In this document: piece by piece, positions 9,320-19,019 of the stretch | Layout: each line of letters starts with the position of its first letter | Numbering within the stretch: position 1 is the stretch's first letter | Assembly (NCBI GenBank): GCA_020026075.1 | Contig: JAHHQZ010000003.1 | Span: 16,164 to 80,163, forward strand | Direction: 5' to 3' | DNA from: Actinobacillus sp. | GTDB taxonomy: Bacteria > Pseudomonadota > Gammaproteobacteria > Enterobacterales > Pasteurellaceae | DNA: 64,000 nucleotides | Program-made: the position numbers and the translations under genes | The notes under the pieces: model-generated | Database searches by the model: none | Seen by the model: the letters and a program-made list of their open reading frames with translations, nothing else | What the model was told of the DNA's origin: nothing

Positions 9320-10183
9320 TCACCATTCGCCTAAGCTTTCGCCCATTTTCACTGGCACGCCCACACGCAATTCAGGGTTAAGTTCAACGCTGTTGGCTGG
9401 GAATAGGTTAATTACCGTTGAGCCTAGCTCAAATGCGCCCATTTCATCGCCTTTTTTGAAGGTGATATTTTGATCATCGTAGAACCAGTGGGTTACGTCC
9501 GCATAACGTGGCGGATTCACCACGCCTGCCCACGTGGTACGCATACTGGCGGTGATAGTCGCCCCCACGAGAATTTGTACCATTACCCCTTTTGGCGTGT
9601 CGAACACACAAATCAAACGTTCGTTGCGTGCGAATAAATCAGGAATATGCTGGGCAAGGAAAGGATTTACCGAAAACAATTCACCTGGCACGTAAGTCAT
9701 TTTTCGCAAAGTGGCATCGCACGGCATATGCACACGGTGGTAATCACGTGGGGAAAGGTAGGTCGTAATAAATTCACCATTTTTGAATAATTCCGTCAGT
9801 TGCGGATCCCCGGCTAAAAGGGCGTTTAAACTGAAATAATGCCCTTTTGCTTGAATGAGCAAGCCATCGGTAATTTTTCCGCATTCGCTCACACGACCGT
9901 CTGCTGGCAAGCAAAGATGGTTTTCGCCAGCACAAATAGGGCGAGCATCAGCTTTTAAAGGGCGAGTAAAAAAGGCGTTGAAGGTTTCATAATCGCTGAA
10001 ATTTTCTTCTGCGGCCTCTTGCATATTAATGCCGTATTTTTTCGCAAATAAACGAATGATGAGATGAGTTACCGCCCCCCATTTTCGCTGAGCGAAAAAG
10101 CCTGCAAGACGGGTTAAATAAAGCTGTGGCATTAGGTATTGAAATGCTACTTTGCTACGTTGCCAATAAGTTGGAAAAGCCAT
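9320..10183 (-). CDS. psd: Phosphatidylserine decarboxylase proenzyme
   Basis: Converts phosphatidylserine to phosphatidylethanolamine at the inner membrane. The proenzyme cleaves itself at the LGST motif, here at residues 253-256, leaving the serine as a pyruvoyl group; the motif is intact within FELGSTVI. Other family segments are PADGRV, YLSPRDYHRVHMP and VGATITASM. At 287 aa it is close to the 280-320 aa norm. AAAGGAT precedes the ATG. It follows ffh on the same strand, with a short palindrome between them. Confidence 0.95.
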   Translation of the reverse strand: MAFPTYWQRSKVAFQYLMPQLYLTRLAGFFAQRKWGAVTHLIIRLFAKKYGINMQEAAEENFSDYETFNAFFTRPLKADARPICAGENHLCLPADGRVSECGKITDGLLIQAKGHYFSLNALLAGDPQLTELFKNGEFITTYLSPRDYHRVHMPCDATLRKMTYVPGELFSVNPFLAQHIPDLFARNERLICVFDTPKGVMVQILVGATITASMRTTWAGVVNPPRYADVTHWFYDDQNITFKKGDEMGAFELGSTVINLFPANSVELNPELRVGVPVKMGESLGEW

Positions 10184-10213
10184 AATAATCCTTTGTTTGT
10201 CTAAAAAAGTAAT

Positions 10214-10240
10214 GCCGGAATTTTTACGAAAATTCCGGCG
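10214..10240. repeat. Dispersed palindrome, copy 3 (short form)
   Basis: A shortened version lacking the AAAATTTT centre: arms GCCGGAATTTT and AAAATTCCGGC around TACG. It lies between ffh and psd, both on the minus strand. Confidence 0.85.
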
Positions 10241-10259
10241 TGGGTAAATTTAATGTCGC

Positions 10260-11648
10260 TTAGCGTTTTCTGCCAAAACTCGGTAAGCCGCCTAGACCGC
10301 CTAAGCCGCCCATCATTCCTTGCATTCCACGCATCATTTTTGCCATTCCGCCTTTACGCATTTTTTTCATCATACGTTGCATTTCGGTAAATTGTTTGAG
10401 CAATTTGTTCACGTCTTGCACTGTGGTGCCTGAGCCTTGTGCAATACGGCGGCGGCGTGAGGCTTTGATAATGCTAGGATACGCACGCTCGTGGAGCGTC
10501 ATTGAGTTGATCATTGCTTCCATTTTGACGAACGTTTTGTCGTCCACTTGGTTTTTCACGTGATCAGGCAAGTTTTTCGCACCAGGTAATTTTGCAAGCA
10601 TTGTGGTCATTCCGCCCATTTTTTTCATTTCAATGAGCTGTTGGCGGAAATCTTCTAAGGTGAAATCATCGCCCTGTTTGAATTTTTTCGCTAATTTTTC
10701 TGCTTTTTCTTGATCCACATTGCGTTGTAGATCTTCGATCAAGCTCAACACATCGCCCATTCCCAAAATACGAGAGGCAATGCGATCTGGGTAGAACGGT
10801 TCAAGGGCATCGGTTTTTTCGCCCACACCGAGAAACTTAATCGGTTTGCCAGTGATTTGGCGAATGGATAAAGCGGCACCGCCACGTGCATCACCGTCCA
10901 CTTTGGTGAGAATAACCCCTGTCAATGGCAAGGCTTCGTTAAAGGCTTTTGCGGTGTTGGCAGCATCTTGCCCTGTCATTGCATCCACTGTGAATAGGGT
11001 TTCGATAGGGTTAAGGGCGCTGTGAATGCGTTGGATTTCGTCCATCATTTCGCTGTCCACGTGCAAACGCCCTGCAGTATCCACGATTAGCACATCGTAG
11101 AATTTTAATTTGGCATCTTTTACTGCATTTTCAGCAATGGCCACAGGGTTTTGCGTGGTGTCTGAAGGATAAAAATCCACACCCACTTCGCCAGCTAAGG
11201 TTTCAAGCTGTTTAATCGCCGCTGGGCGGTAAACGTCCGCTGACACCACTAGCACTTTTTTCTTTTGGCGTTCTTTTAAAAATTTGGCTAATTTGGCTAC
11301 GCTGGTTGTTTTACCTGCCCCTTGTAAACCTGCCATTAAAATCACCGCTGGCGGCTGGCAAGCGAGATTCAAGCTTTCGTTGGCATCGCCCATTGCAATT
11401 TCTAATTGGCGCTGCACAATTTTTAGAAATTCTTGGCCTGGTGTTAAGCTTTTATTAACCGTTTCCCCTACCGCTTGTTCTTTCACTTGTTTGATGAAAT
11501 CACGCACCACTGGCAATGCCACGTCGGCCTCTAAGAGAGCCATTCGCACTTCACGTAGCGTATCTTTGATATTGTCTTCGGTTAAGCGACCTTTACCTGT
11601 AATGTTGCGTAGTGTTTGCGACAGGCGGTCGGATAAATTTTCAAACAT
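10260..11648 (-). CDS. ffh: Signal recognition particle protein Ffh
   Basis: GTPase subunit of the signal recognition particle; it binds 4.5S RNA and hydrophobic signal sequences and delivers ribosomes to FtsY. The protein has 462 aa: N domain at about 1-85, G domain with GLQGAGKTT, DTAGRLH and TKVDGDARGGAAL, and a methionine-rich M domain from about 300. The M domain includes the RRRRIAQGSGTTVQDVN RNA-binding motif and a Gly/Met-rich tail. AAAGGA precedes the ATG. The mechanosensitive channel gene lies upstream on the same strand. Confidence 0.97.
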   Translation of the reverse strand: MFENLSDRLSQTLRNITGKGRLTEDNIKDTLREVRMALLEADVALPVVRDFIKQVKEQAVGETVNKSLTPGQEFLKIVQRQLEIAMGDANESLNLACQPPAVILMAGLQGAGKTTSVAKLAKFLKERQKKKVLVVSADVYRPAAIKQLETLAGEVGVDFYPSDTTQNPVAIAENAVKDAKLKFYDVLIVDTAGRLHVDSEMMDEIQRIHSALNPIETLFTVDAMTGQDAANTAKAFNEALPLTGVILTKVDGDARGGAALSIRQITGKPIKFLGVGEKTDALEPFYPDRIASRILGMGDVLSLIEDLQRNVDQEKAEKLAKKFKQGDDFTLEDFRQQLIEMKKMGGMTTMLAKLPGAKNLPDHVKNQVDDKTFVKMEAMINSMTLHERAYPSIIKASRRRRIAQGSGTTVQDVNKLLKQFTEMQRMMKKMRKGGMAKMMRGMQGMMGGLGGLGGLPSFGRKR

Positions 11649-11680
11649 AAGGTTTCCTTTGTTTTTATTGAATGGTTAAT

Positions 11681-12895
11681 TTATAAACTTGGTTCTGGGC
11701 CAATTTCTGCTAAAGCGGGCTTTTTCTGTCCACTCGTTAGCGGATCCGCTGGCATTTCGCTTGCTTGGCTAATAATAAGTTCCTGCGTTGGGAAGGCAAA
11801 ATCTGCACCGTGTTTATGCACGATGTCTTTGATTTCCATCATAATCTGTTGTTTTTTCTCGTAAAACTCAACCCAAACGACAGTTTTGGTAAAGCAATAC
11901 AACATAATGTTAAGGGAATAATCATTGTATTTGTCAAAAGCCACGATAATAGTACGGCGATTATCAATCGCAGGATGGTTGGTGATCATTTGTTTAATAT
12001 CCGCCACGATAGCTGGCATTTTGTCTAAATCTTCATAACGTAAACCGAGATTTTCATTAATACGGCGGTTTAACATACGGCTTGGATTTTCCACTGCAAT
12101 ATTCATAAAAATACTGTTAGGAATGTAAAGCGGACGCAGGTCAAAGGTACGAATGCGTGTCATACGCCAGCCGATATATTCTACTGTGCCTTCAATTTGG
12201 CGGTCTGGCGAGGAAATCCAATCGCCCACGTGGAACGGTTTATCGATAAAAATCATAAAGCCGCCGAAGAAGTTCGCTAGCAAATCACGAGCCGCAAAAC
12301 CGATAGCGATCCCCCCAATTCCCCCAAAAGCTAGCACCCCTGAAATAGAGAAACCGAAATCCTGCAAGGTTACCAAAACGAGCGTAATAATAATGGATAA
12401 GCGCAACAAACGTGCAACAGCCATTACCGTAGCACTATCAGGCTTCGGTTTACCTTTACGACTCGGTTTAGTGAGAATATTGGCTTCAACCGCTTTAATT
12501 AAGCGCAGTAAGAACCAGCCAAAACACACAGTGATACTCAATCGCCACAAATTCAATAAGTGGTTATCCCAGTTATGATGATTGTATTGCGCCATCACCT
12601 GCAATGCCCACAAGAACCCACTAAACAGAGTAAACGCACGCACTGGTTTATGCATTACTTCAATCACTGTATCATCAAAAATGGTATTAGAACGCTTCGC
12701 CAAGCGTGCTAAGCCCTTGGTTATAAAGTATTTTAAAATAAGATTGATGAGTAGCGTAAAAAACACCACTAAGAAAAGTAACGCAATCCAGCGGAACCCC
12801 GTTGGGATAATGTGCTTAAAAGATACAATTTGCATCAACACCGCGTTAATACTATCCACTTGTTGTAAAGCTTGATCAGGTAATGAATTATTCAT
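11681..12895 (-). CDS. MscS-family mechanosensitive channel, YnaI-like
   Basis: An inner-membrane small-conductance mechanosensitive channel of about 404 aa. The pore-lining helix and beta domain are clear: VLAFGGIGGIAIGFAARDLLANFF then DKPFHVGDWISSPDR, EGTVEYIGWRMTRIRTFD and YIPNSIF. The region after that (RINENLGLRYED, YCFTKTTVW-like CFTKTVVWVEF, HGADFAFPTQ) follows E. coli YnaI closely, with a longer N-terminal membrane part. I use the ATG at 12895; an upstream in-frame TTG-type start at 12934 would place it in the intergenic region beside the palindrome. Confidence 0.85.
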   Translation of the reverse strand: MNNSLPDQALQQVDSINAVLMQIVSFKHIIPTGFRWIALLFLVVFFTLLINLILKYFITKGLARLAKRSNTIFDDTVIEVMHKPVRAFTLFSGFLWALQVMAQYNHHNWDNHLLNLWRLSITVCFGWFLLRLIKAVEANILTKPSRKGKPKPDSATVMAVARLLRLSIIITLVLVTLQDFGFSISGVLAFGGIGGIAIGFAARDLLANFFGGFMIFIDKPFHVGDWISSPDRQIEGTVEYIGWRMTRIRTFDLRPLYIPNSIFMNIAVENPSRMLNRRINENLGLRYEDLDKMPAIVADIKQMITNHPAIDNRRTIIVAFDKYNDYSLNIMLYCFTKTVVWVEFYEKKQQIMMEIKDIVHKHGADFAFPTQELIISQASEMPADPLTSGQKKPALAEIGPEPSL

Positions 12896-12954
12896 ACGTA
12901 TTCCTAACAAAAAATTTCGCCTATTTTGCCACAAACTCCCCCAACGAAAAACCC

Positions 12955-12994
12955 AGGCCGGAATTTTTCAAAAAATTTTGGAAAATTCCAGCCT
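12955..12994. repeat. Dispersed palindrome, copy 4
   Basis: Inverted repeat with arms AGGCCGGAATTTTTC and GAAAATTCCAGCCT between lon and the mechanosensitive channel gene. It stands beside a separate, unrelated lon terminator, so its terminator role here would be redundant. Confidence 0.85.
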
Positions 12995-13008
12995 TCGCTT
13001 TTAAAAGA

Positions 13009-13040
13009 AAACCCCAAAAGCCGTATCACTTTTGGGGTTT
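13009..13040 (-). terminator. Terminator after lon
   Basis: Perfect 12-bp stem AAACCCCAAAAG with CTTTTGGGGTTT and an 8-nt loop, located just past the lon stop codon on the minus strand. Confidence 0.88.
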
Positions 13041-13044
13041 ATGC

Positions 13045-15474
13045 TTATTCTGCTTTTTTCAGCGTTTTCTTACTGGCTTTCTTCGCCGTTTTTTGTGGTT
13101 TGCTTTCCACACTTTCTACCGCAATGCCAAGCGGTGGATTTTGTAAAGCAATGTTCAACACTTCGTCAATGGTTTTCACTGGGGTGATAGTGAGTTGAGC
13201 TTTGACGTTGTCTGGCACTTCTTCTAAATCCTTGACGTTATCCTGTGGAATTAGCACGGTTTTAATGCCACCACGATGTGCAGCGAGCAATTTCTCTTTT
13301 AAACCGCCAATCGGTAAAGCGTTACCACGCAAGTTGATTTCGCCTGTCATTGCCACATCGGAACGTACAGGGTTGCCTGTTAAACAGGAAACCAACGCAG
13401 TACACATTGCTAAACCAGCACTCGGGCCATCTTTTGGTGTGGCACCATCAGGCACGTGAATGTGAATATCACGTTTTTCGTAAAAATCAGGAGCAATGCC
13501 TAATTTTTCCGCACGAGAACGCACCACCATCATCGCCGTTTGAATGGATTCTTTCATCACATCGCCCAATGATCCTGTGAAAGCGAGCTTGCCTTTGCCA
13601 AGCACTGATGCACTTTCAATGGTAAGCAAATCACCTCCCACTTGCGTCCAAGCAAGACCTGTCACTTCGCCAATGCGGTTTGCGTCATCGGCTTTGCCGA
13701 ACTCAAAACGACGTACCCCTAAAAATTCTTGTAAATTTTCCGGCGTAACCGCAATGTGAGTTTTGCTGTTGTCCGTTAATAAAGTTTTGACAGATTTTCG
13801 GCAAATTTTAGCAATTTCACGTTCTAAATTACGCACGCCCGCCTCACGGGTGTAGTAACGGATAATATCCAAAAATGCGGCATCATCAATGGAAATTTCT
13901 TTTTCTTTCAATCCGTTACGTTCCAGTTGTTTTTTATACAAATGGCGTTTGGCAATGTTTAATTTTTCATCTTCCGTGTAGCCAGACAAACGAATCACTT
14001 CCATACGATCCAGCAACGGAGTCGGAATATTCATTGAATTTGAAGTCGCCACGAACATTACTTCGGATAAATCATAATCCGCCTCTAAATAATGATCGTT
14101 AAAAGCATTATTTTGCTCAGGATCGAGAACTTCTAGCAACGCAGACGCTGGATCGCCTCGCATATCGGAGGACATTTTGTCGATTTCATCGAGCAAAAAT
14201 AGCGGATTTTTCACGCCCACTTTTGCCATTTTTTGCATAAGTTTACCCGGCAATGCACCAATATACGTTTTGCGATGACCACGGATTTCCGCCTCATCAC
14301 GCACGCCGCCGAGCGCCATTCGCACATATTTACGCCCTGTAGCATTCGCAATGGACTGCCCAAGCGAGGTTTTCCCTACACCTGGCGGCCCCACTAAGCA
14401 TAAAATCGGCCCACGAATTTGATTTAAACGATTCTGCACCGCTAGATATTCTAAAATGCGTTCTTTAACACGTTCCAATCCATAGTGTTCACTATCTAAG
14501 GTTTCTTCGGCAACGGCCAAATCTTTACGCACTTTACTGCGTTTATGCCAAGGCATTTGTTTGAGCCAATCAAGGTAGGTGCGAATTACCGTCGCCTCTG
14601 GCGACATTGGTTGCATCATTGCAAGCTTTTGAATTTCCGCCAACGCTTTTTCTTTTGCCTCTGCTGGCATTTTCATTGTTTCAAATTCTTTTTTCAGCTT
14701 TTGAATATCGTCTAGACCTTCTTCACTTTCCATTTCCGCATTATTTTGCCCTAACTCTTTTTGTAGGGCTTTGATTTGCTCGTTAATATAGTAATTGCGC
14801 TGGCTGCGGTCGATTTGTTTTTTAACTTCTTCTTGAATATTTTTTTCAATTTGTAGCGCTTCTTTTTCAAAGCTCATCAATGCCAAAAGGTATTGCAAGC
14901 GTTTGAAAATGTCCATTTCTTCTAAAATTGGCTGTTTGCGGCGAGAAGTGATGGGCAAATGGGTAATAATTGTGTCACCAAGCTGGCTTAAGTTCGTAAT
15001 TTTAGCGATGCCGTGCTGAACATCGTCAGGAATTTTTTTATTTAAGCTGACTTGTTCTGCAAATTCACGGCGTACTAAGGTTTCTAAAATTAAACACTCT
15101 TCTTCTTTTTTATTTTCTAAATATTCTGTCAACGGCGTGACTTCACCCGTCAAAGCACCAGACGTGGTACGAATATTTTTAACTTTGATACGTGCAAGCC
15201 CTTCAATGAGTACTTTAATGGAGCCATCAGGCATTGTGAGTTGCTGGATAATACGAGCCGACACGCCGATTTTGTAAAGATCTGCACTTTTTGGGTCATC
15301 GTTATCAGAGTCTTTTTGTAAAAGCAGTACAATTTCGTTATCATTTTCGGTGGCTAATTTTAAGGCTTCAATGGATTTCGGTCGCCCCACAAAAATTGGC
15401 ATTACCATTGATGGAAACACCATTGCATCACGCATTGCAAGAATTGGCAAACGCACAGCGTCTAAGGTTGTCAT
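13045..15474 (-). CDS. lon: ATP-dependent protease Lon
   Basis: Homo-oligomeric AAA+ serine protease that degrades misfolded and regulatory proteins. The 809-aa protein has the N-terminal substrate-binding domain (about 1-205), helical linker, AAA+ module with GPPGVGKTS and Walker B FLLDEIDKM, and the C-terminal protease domain. The catalytic serine is in PKDGPSAGLAM and the catalytic lysine in GGLKEKLLAAHRGG, near residues 680 and 725. The length exceeds E. coli Lon (784) because of a lysine-rich C-terminal tail. AAGGAT precedes the start. Heat-shock control is usual in the family, but I did not identify a sigma-32 promoter. Confidence 0.97.
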   Translation of the reverse strand: MTTLDAVRLPILAMRDAMVFPSMVMPIFVGRPKSIEALKLATENDNEIVLLLQKDSDNDDPKSADLYKIGVSARIIQQLTMPDGSIKVLIEGLARIKVKNIRTTSGALTGEVTPLTEYLENKKEEECLILETLVRREFAEQVSLNKKIPDDVQHGIAKITNLSQLGDTIITHLPITSRRKQPILEEMDIFKRLQYLLALMSFEKEALQIEKNIQEEVKKQIDRSQRNYYINEQIKALQKELGQNNAEMESEEGLDDIQKLKKEFETMKMPAEAKEKALAEIQKLAMMQPMSPEATVIRTYLDWLKQMPWHKRSKVRKDLAVAEETLDSEHYGLERVKERILEYLAVQNRLNQIRGPILCLVGPPGVGKTSLGQSIANATGRKYVRMALGGVRDEAEIRGHRKTYIGALPGKLMQKMAKVGVKNPLFLLDEIDKMSSDMRGDPASALLEVLDPEQNNAFNDHYLEADYDLSEVMFVATSNSMNIPTPLLDRMEVIRLSGYTEDEKLNIAKRHLYKKQLERNGLKEKEISIDDAAFLDIIRYYTREAGVRNLEREIAKICRKSVKTLLTDNSKTHIAVTPENLQEFLGVRRFEFGKADDANRIGEVTGLAWTQVGGDLLTIESASVLGKGKLAFTGSLGDVMKESIQTAMMVVRSRAEKLGIAPDFYEKRDIHIHVPDGATPKDGPSAGLAMCTALVSCLTGNPVRSDVAMTGEINLRGNALPIGGLKEKLLAAHRGGIKTVLIPQDNVKDLEEVPDNVKAQLTITPVKTIDEVLNIALQNPPLGIAVESVESKPQKTAKKASKKTLKKAE

Positions 15475-15670
15475 TTTTTTATCCTTATCATTTATGAAAT
15501 AAAACAGGGCTTAACATAGCGATAAATGAAAAAATTTCAAGCGAACGAATGCAGAACCACACAAATGGTCGCTTATTTCCTATTCAGCACACGCTTTTTA
15601 TAGAGAAAGGCATTAAAAATCGTTAAAATACCCCAGTTTTTGTGTATTTATTTTTATTAAGGCAACGATT

Positions 15671-16285
15671 TTGGATATTTTAATTAGCTTTTTTTCTGAA
15701 TACGGCTATGCAGCTGTATTTTTTGTTTTGGTTATTTGTGGGTTCGGCGTACCCATTCCGGAGGACATCACGCTTGTTTCAGGCGGTGTTATTGCAGGGC
15801 TTTCAGAGAGCGTTAATCCGCACATTATGCTGTTGGTAAGCTTTGCTGGCGTGATTGCTGGCGACAGCACGATGTACTGGTTAGGGCGTTTGTACGGTGC
15901 CAAAATTTTGCGTTTCCGCCCTGTTAAGAAAGTGCTGACATTAAAACGCTTGCGTATGGTGCGTGAAAAATTTGCTAAGCACGGTATGTGGCTGTTGTTT
16001 TTTGCCCGTTTTTTACCTGGTTTACGTGCAGCAATTTATACGGTTTCAGGCATTACCAAAAAAGTAAGTTATGCGCGCTTTGTGCTGATTGATCTACTGG
16101 CGGCATCCATTTCCGTGCCAATTTGGATTTATTTAGGTCATTTCGGGGCGAAAAATTTAGGCTGGCTTGAAGAACAAATTCAAAAAGGACAAATGATCGT
16201 TTGGGCATTTGTGGGACTTGTGGTGATCGTCATTTTAGGTAAATGGCTTTGGTCACGCCGTAAAAATCAGTCAAAAAATGCTTAA
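15671..16285 (+). CDS. DedA family membrane protein
   Basis: A 204-aa integral membrane protein of the DedA (SNARE-associated/VTT) family, implicated in undecaprenyl phosphate or phospholipid recycling and membrane potential maintenance. The hallmark segments are FGVPIPEDITLVSGGVIAG, GDSTMYWLGRLYG and the conserved FFARFLPGLRAAIYTVSG loop, with about four to five hydrophobic helices. The start is TTG at 15671, preceded by TTAAGG eight bases upstream. After the stop comes a single arm of the dispersed palindrome (16281-16298), then a terminator. Confidence 0.87.
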   Translation: MDILISFFSEYGYAAVFFVLVICGFGVPIPEDITLVSGGVIAGLSESVNPHIMLLVSFAGVIAGDSTMYWLGRLYGAKILRFRPVKKVLTLKRLRMVREKFAKHGMWLLFFARFLPGLRAAIYTVSGITKKVSYARFVLIDLLAASISVPIWIYLGHFGAKNLGWLEEQIQKGQMIVWAFVGLVVIVILGKWLWSRRKNQSKNA

Positions 16286-16300
16286 TTATTCCGACCTAGC

Positions 16301-16328
16301 AAAAAGACGGCACTTTCGCCGTCTTTTT
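16301..16328. terminator. Terminator after the dedA-family gene
   Basis: Perfect 11-bp stem AAAAAGACGGC with GCCGTCTTTTT and loop ACTTTC, between convergent genes. Both strands carry the needed T-tract, so it can stop both transcripts. Confidence 0.9.
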
Positions 16329-16348
16329 TCTTTTCTACTCTCGCTACA

Positions 16349-16900
16349 TTATGCGTTTTCCGCATCCAGCTCATCGGCTATCGCCACCAGCAATTCTCGT
16401 GTAAGCCACGCAATTTGACGATAAAACGGTAGCTGTGCCGCTTGCTCAATGCGTGGTAGAACCGTTGCACTGGCAGGGAAAACGTAGTCCGCAAAAAATT
16501 GTCGCTGTAACGGTAGGGCGACTTTTTGATCCATTAGCCACGCACCGCTTAGCAATAACTGCGAAAACGGTGCGGACATTTCCACATTCGGTAAGGATTG
16601 CACATCAGCAAAAACTTGCAATGCCTCGCCAGCTTGCGCGGGGAACAGCGTACTTAGCTGAGATTGTGCGGCGAGTATTTTTTCAAAATCTGCCACCAAA
16701 ACCGCTGGGGCGATGGGCATTGCTACGGCATCTAAGGCCGTTTGCGTGTCGTTGTCTTCTTCCCAAAGCCACTGTTGGCGTAAACCATTTTGTTGCAGCC
16801 ACGCAAACACGGGCTGAATATTTTCGTCATTGGGCACACGTTTTAGCAAATTCCCAAATAATCGTAAAAGCAGCGCATAGGCGCTAAGTGTTTCGTTCAT
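16349..16900 (-). CDS. Uncharacterised protein, possibly TorD/DmsD-like
   Basis: A 183-aa, leucine- and alanine-rich, probably all-helical soluble protein with no signal peptide. Its general look (LLLRLFGNLLKRVP near the N-terminus, a hydrophobic body, and a LPFYRQIAWLTRELLVAIADELD C-terminus) recalls TorD/DmsD-type chaperones of molybdoenzymes, but I see no diagnostic motif, so the family is only a suggestion. I use the ATG at 16900; a longer open frame to 17017 overlaps the sstT stop and palindrome copy 5 and is unlikely to be coding. It lies downstream of sstT. Confidence 0.5.
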   Translation of the reverse strand: MNETLSAYALLLRLFGNLLKRVPNDENIQPVFAWLQQNGLRQQWLWEEDNDTQTALDAVAMPIAPAVLVADFEKILAAQSQLSTLFPAQAGEALQVFADVQSLPNVEMSAPFSQLLLSGAWLMDQKVALPLQRQFFADYVFPASATVLPRIEQAAQLPFYRQIAWLTRELLVAIADELDAENA

Positions 16901-16929
16901 TGTATTTCCCAAAATTAAATAAAAAAGCC

Positions 16930-16970
16930 AGGCCGGAATAATTTCAAAAATTTTGAAAAAAATTCCAGCC
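16930..16970. repeat. Dispersed palindrome, copy 5
   Basis: Inverted repeat with left arm AGGCCGGAATAATTTC and right arm GAAAAAAATTCCAGCC, less regular than most copies. It lies between sstT and the following gene on the minus strand. Confidence 0.82.
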
Positions 16971-16986
16971 CAGCTCAGAGGACACA

Positions 16987-18228
16987 TTAAGCGGCTTTGC
17001 GTTTTTCTTCTTCGCAAACTGCCGCAGTGAACACCACGTCAGTTGATGAGTTCAATGCAGTTTCTGCGCTATCTTGAATCACACCAATGATAAAGCCAAC
17101 CCCCATTACTTGTGCGGCGACTTCGTTGGAAATACCAAATAAGCTACAAGCCAATGGGATCAACAAGAGTGAACCACCTGCAACGCCAGAGGCTCCGCAA
17201 GCACAGACGCTCGCCACAAGGCTTAACAATAAAGCTGAACCAAAGGTTACTGGAATGCCGAGTGTATGCACAGCGGCGAGAGTCAACACAGTGATAGTAA
17301 TCGCAGCGCCGCCCATATTGATAGACGCACCCAATGGAATGGAAACGGAGTAAGTTTCTTCGTCCAAATCCATTTGTTTACATAAATCCATATTCACAGG
17401 AATGTTGGCGGCTGAACTGCGAGTAAAGAAAGCGGTTACGCCACTTACACGAATACATTTCCAAATGAGTGGATACGGATTGCGGCGAGTTTTCCAATAA
17501 ACCAAGATGGCATTCACACCGAAGGCGGAAATTAACATCGCACCGAGTAAAACCACGAGTAACTGCATATAGTGCGCCATCGCCCCAAACCCTTTGCTGG
17601 CAAAGGTTTCTGCCACTAAGCCGAATACACCGATTGGGGCAAGGCTAATGATGAAGTAAACAATTTTTGACACAGCTTCTGCTAAGTCGTTCATTACGGT
17701 TTTTGTTGTTTCTGATGCGTAACGTAACGCTAAACCTAGCCCGATTGCCCAGCCTAAAATACCGATAAAGTTTGCACTAAATAAGGCGTTTACAGGGTTA
17801 TCCACTACGCTTAACACTAATGTGGAAAGCACTTGTGAAACATCACTTGGCGGCGTTAAGCCAGCATCCCCAACCACAAGAACTAAGCTCGTTGGCAAGG
17901 CAAAGCTGATTAAAACGGCCACGAAAGCGGCGAAGAACGTTCCCATTAGGTAAAGCACGACAATTTGTCGCATATTGGATTTAACACCTACTTGTTTGTT
18001 GGATATGGCGGCAATCACCAGCAAGAAAACCAACAATGGCGCCACAGCACGCAATGAGCGCACGAAAATTTTACCTAAAAAACCTGCCTCTACCGCAAGA
18101 TTGATGCCAAGAATGGGCTGTAACATTGGTGCGACTGCTACCAAAATTAGACCGGCGACTAGCCCCATACTAATTTTTTTCACCAAGCTCCCTTGGAAAA
18201 AAAACTGATATAAACGAATGCTGTTCAT
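16987..18228 (-). CDS. sstT: Serine/threonine:Na+ symporter SstT
   Basis: A 413-aa inner-membrane transporter of the DAACS (SDF) family that takes up serine and threonine with sodium. The family signature is clear: [36 protein letters not shown] and [24 protein letters not shown] near the C-terminus, with eight or more hydrophobic helices. The N-terminus [20 protein letters not shown] matches E. coli SstT. A short hairpin (TGCCAC with GTGGCA, 18282-18300) lies in the upstream leader. The upstream flank holds a decayed adhesin gene. Confidence 0.93.
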   Translation of the reverse strand: MNSIRLYQFFFQGSLVKKISMGLVAGLILVAVAPMLQPILGINLAVEAGFLGKIFVRSLRAVAPLLVFLLVIAAISNKQVGVKSNMRQIVVLYLMGTFFAAFVAVLISFALPTSLVLVVGDAGLTPPSDVSQVLSTLVLSVVDNPVNALFSANFIGILGWAIGLGLALRYASETTKTVMNDLAEAVSKIVYFIISLAPIGVFGLVAETFASKGFGAMAHYMQLLVVLLGAMLISAFGVNAILVYWKTRRNPYPLIWKCIRVSGVTAFFTRSSAANIPVNMDLCKQMDLDEETYSVSIPLGASINMGGAAITITVLTLAAVHTLGIPVTFGSALLLSLVASVCACGASGVAGGSLLLIPLACSLFGISNEVAAQVMGVGFIIGVIQDSAETALNSSTDVVFTAAVCEEEKRKAA

Positions 18229-18281
18229 AAAAAATCCTTAATTTATTTCATTTTAAACGCTGTTGTGTTGCAAAAAAACAA

Positions 18282-18300
18282 TGCCACGATCAATGTGGCA
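18282..18300 (-). promoter_or_regulatory. Hairpin in the sstT leader
   Basis: Stem TGCCAC with GTGGCA around a 7-nt loop, 54 bp upstream of the sstT start. No T-tract follows on the sstT strand, so it is not an obvious terminator; a leader or operator role is possible. Confidence 0.35.
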
Positions 18301-18384
18301 CATTTGAATGTCCTTTTCAGTAGGACAACCAAAAACTACCATAGATTGATAACCAATAGCAACCTACTCTTTGGAGTTAGATAT

Positions 18385-18821
18385 CTATTTGATTGGTGCT
18401 TTACCTGCTACAACGTTTTTCAAACGAACTGGCATTGCATTTGCGTTATCTTGACCGCCACTTAATGTCAGTGTTGATACGCTGTCTTGATCGCTACCAG
18501 CCGTCATTGTCACGTTTGCCCCATTACCATCAGATAGAATGTCACATCATCTTTGGTTTTGTAAGTGATCTGCATGCTATTGTTGGTGATTTCTTGTTTC
18601 ACGCCCAAATTATCGCCAGCGATCATTACAACCGTTTTACCTAGATTGATAAGCGTGCCTTAATTATAAGATGTTTAGCTTGATTTGATGCTTGACATAA
18701 AGCATTGTCTATTTTTCCAACTTCACTTGTGAATGAGCTTTGCCCGTCCTTTGCCAAACTCAGACACTACAACAAACTGTTGTAGGACTTTGGAAAAAAT
18801 AACTTTAGATATTGTGTTCAT
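18385..18821 (-). pseudogene. Decayed trimeric autotransporter adhesin (N-terminus and head fragments)
   Basis: The minus strand holds broken pieces of a trimeric autotransporter adhesin (Hia/YadA type) in three frames. First comes an extended signal-peptide region starting at 18821, MNTISKVIFSKVLQQFVVVS followed by EFGKGRAK, the hallmark of these adhesins. Then, in another frame, SSFTSEVGKIDNAL; then TLINLGKTVVMIAGDNLGVK followed by QEITNNSMQITYKTKDD; after another shift, DGNGANVTMTAGSDQDSVST and finally PVRLKNVVAGKAPIK before a TAG at 18385. No C-terminal membrane anchor is present. Frameshifts and deletions make it non-functional. This explains most of the long non-coding gap between sstT and hflC. 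Confidence 0.8.
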
Positions 18822-18908
18822 AGCGCACTCAAACGTTTTAAGTGATAATAGTGTGTGTGGTGAGACAGTTTTGTGGTTTATCACAAGAGGGAACACCCCA
18901 AAACCGCT

Positions 18909-18950
18909 AGGCTGGAATTTTTGGCAAAATTTTGTGAAATATTCCAGCCT
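18909..18950. repeat. Dispersed palindrome, copy 6
   Basis: Inverted repeat with arms AGGCTGGAATTTTTG and GAAATATTCCAGCCT between hflC and the decayed adhesin gene. Confidence 0.88.
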
Positions 18951-18977
18951 TGCCATTTACATTGGTATATTAGATAA

Positions 18978-19003
18978 AGAAAAGCACCCGAAGGTGCTTT
19001 TCT
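18978..19003 (-). terminator. Terminator after hflC
   Basis: Perfect 11-bp stem AGAAAAGCACC with GGTGCTTTTCT and a CGAA tetraloop, 17 bp past the hflC stop codon on the minus strand. Confidence 0.88.
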
Positions 19004-19019
19004 GTGGTTTTAATGACGC

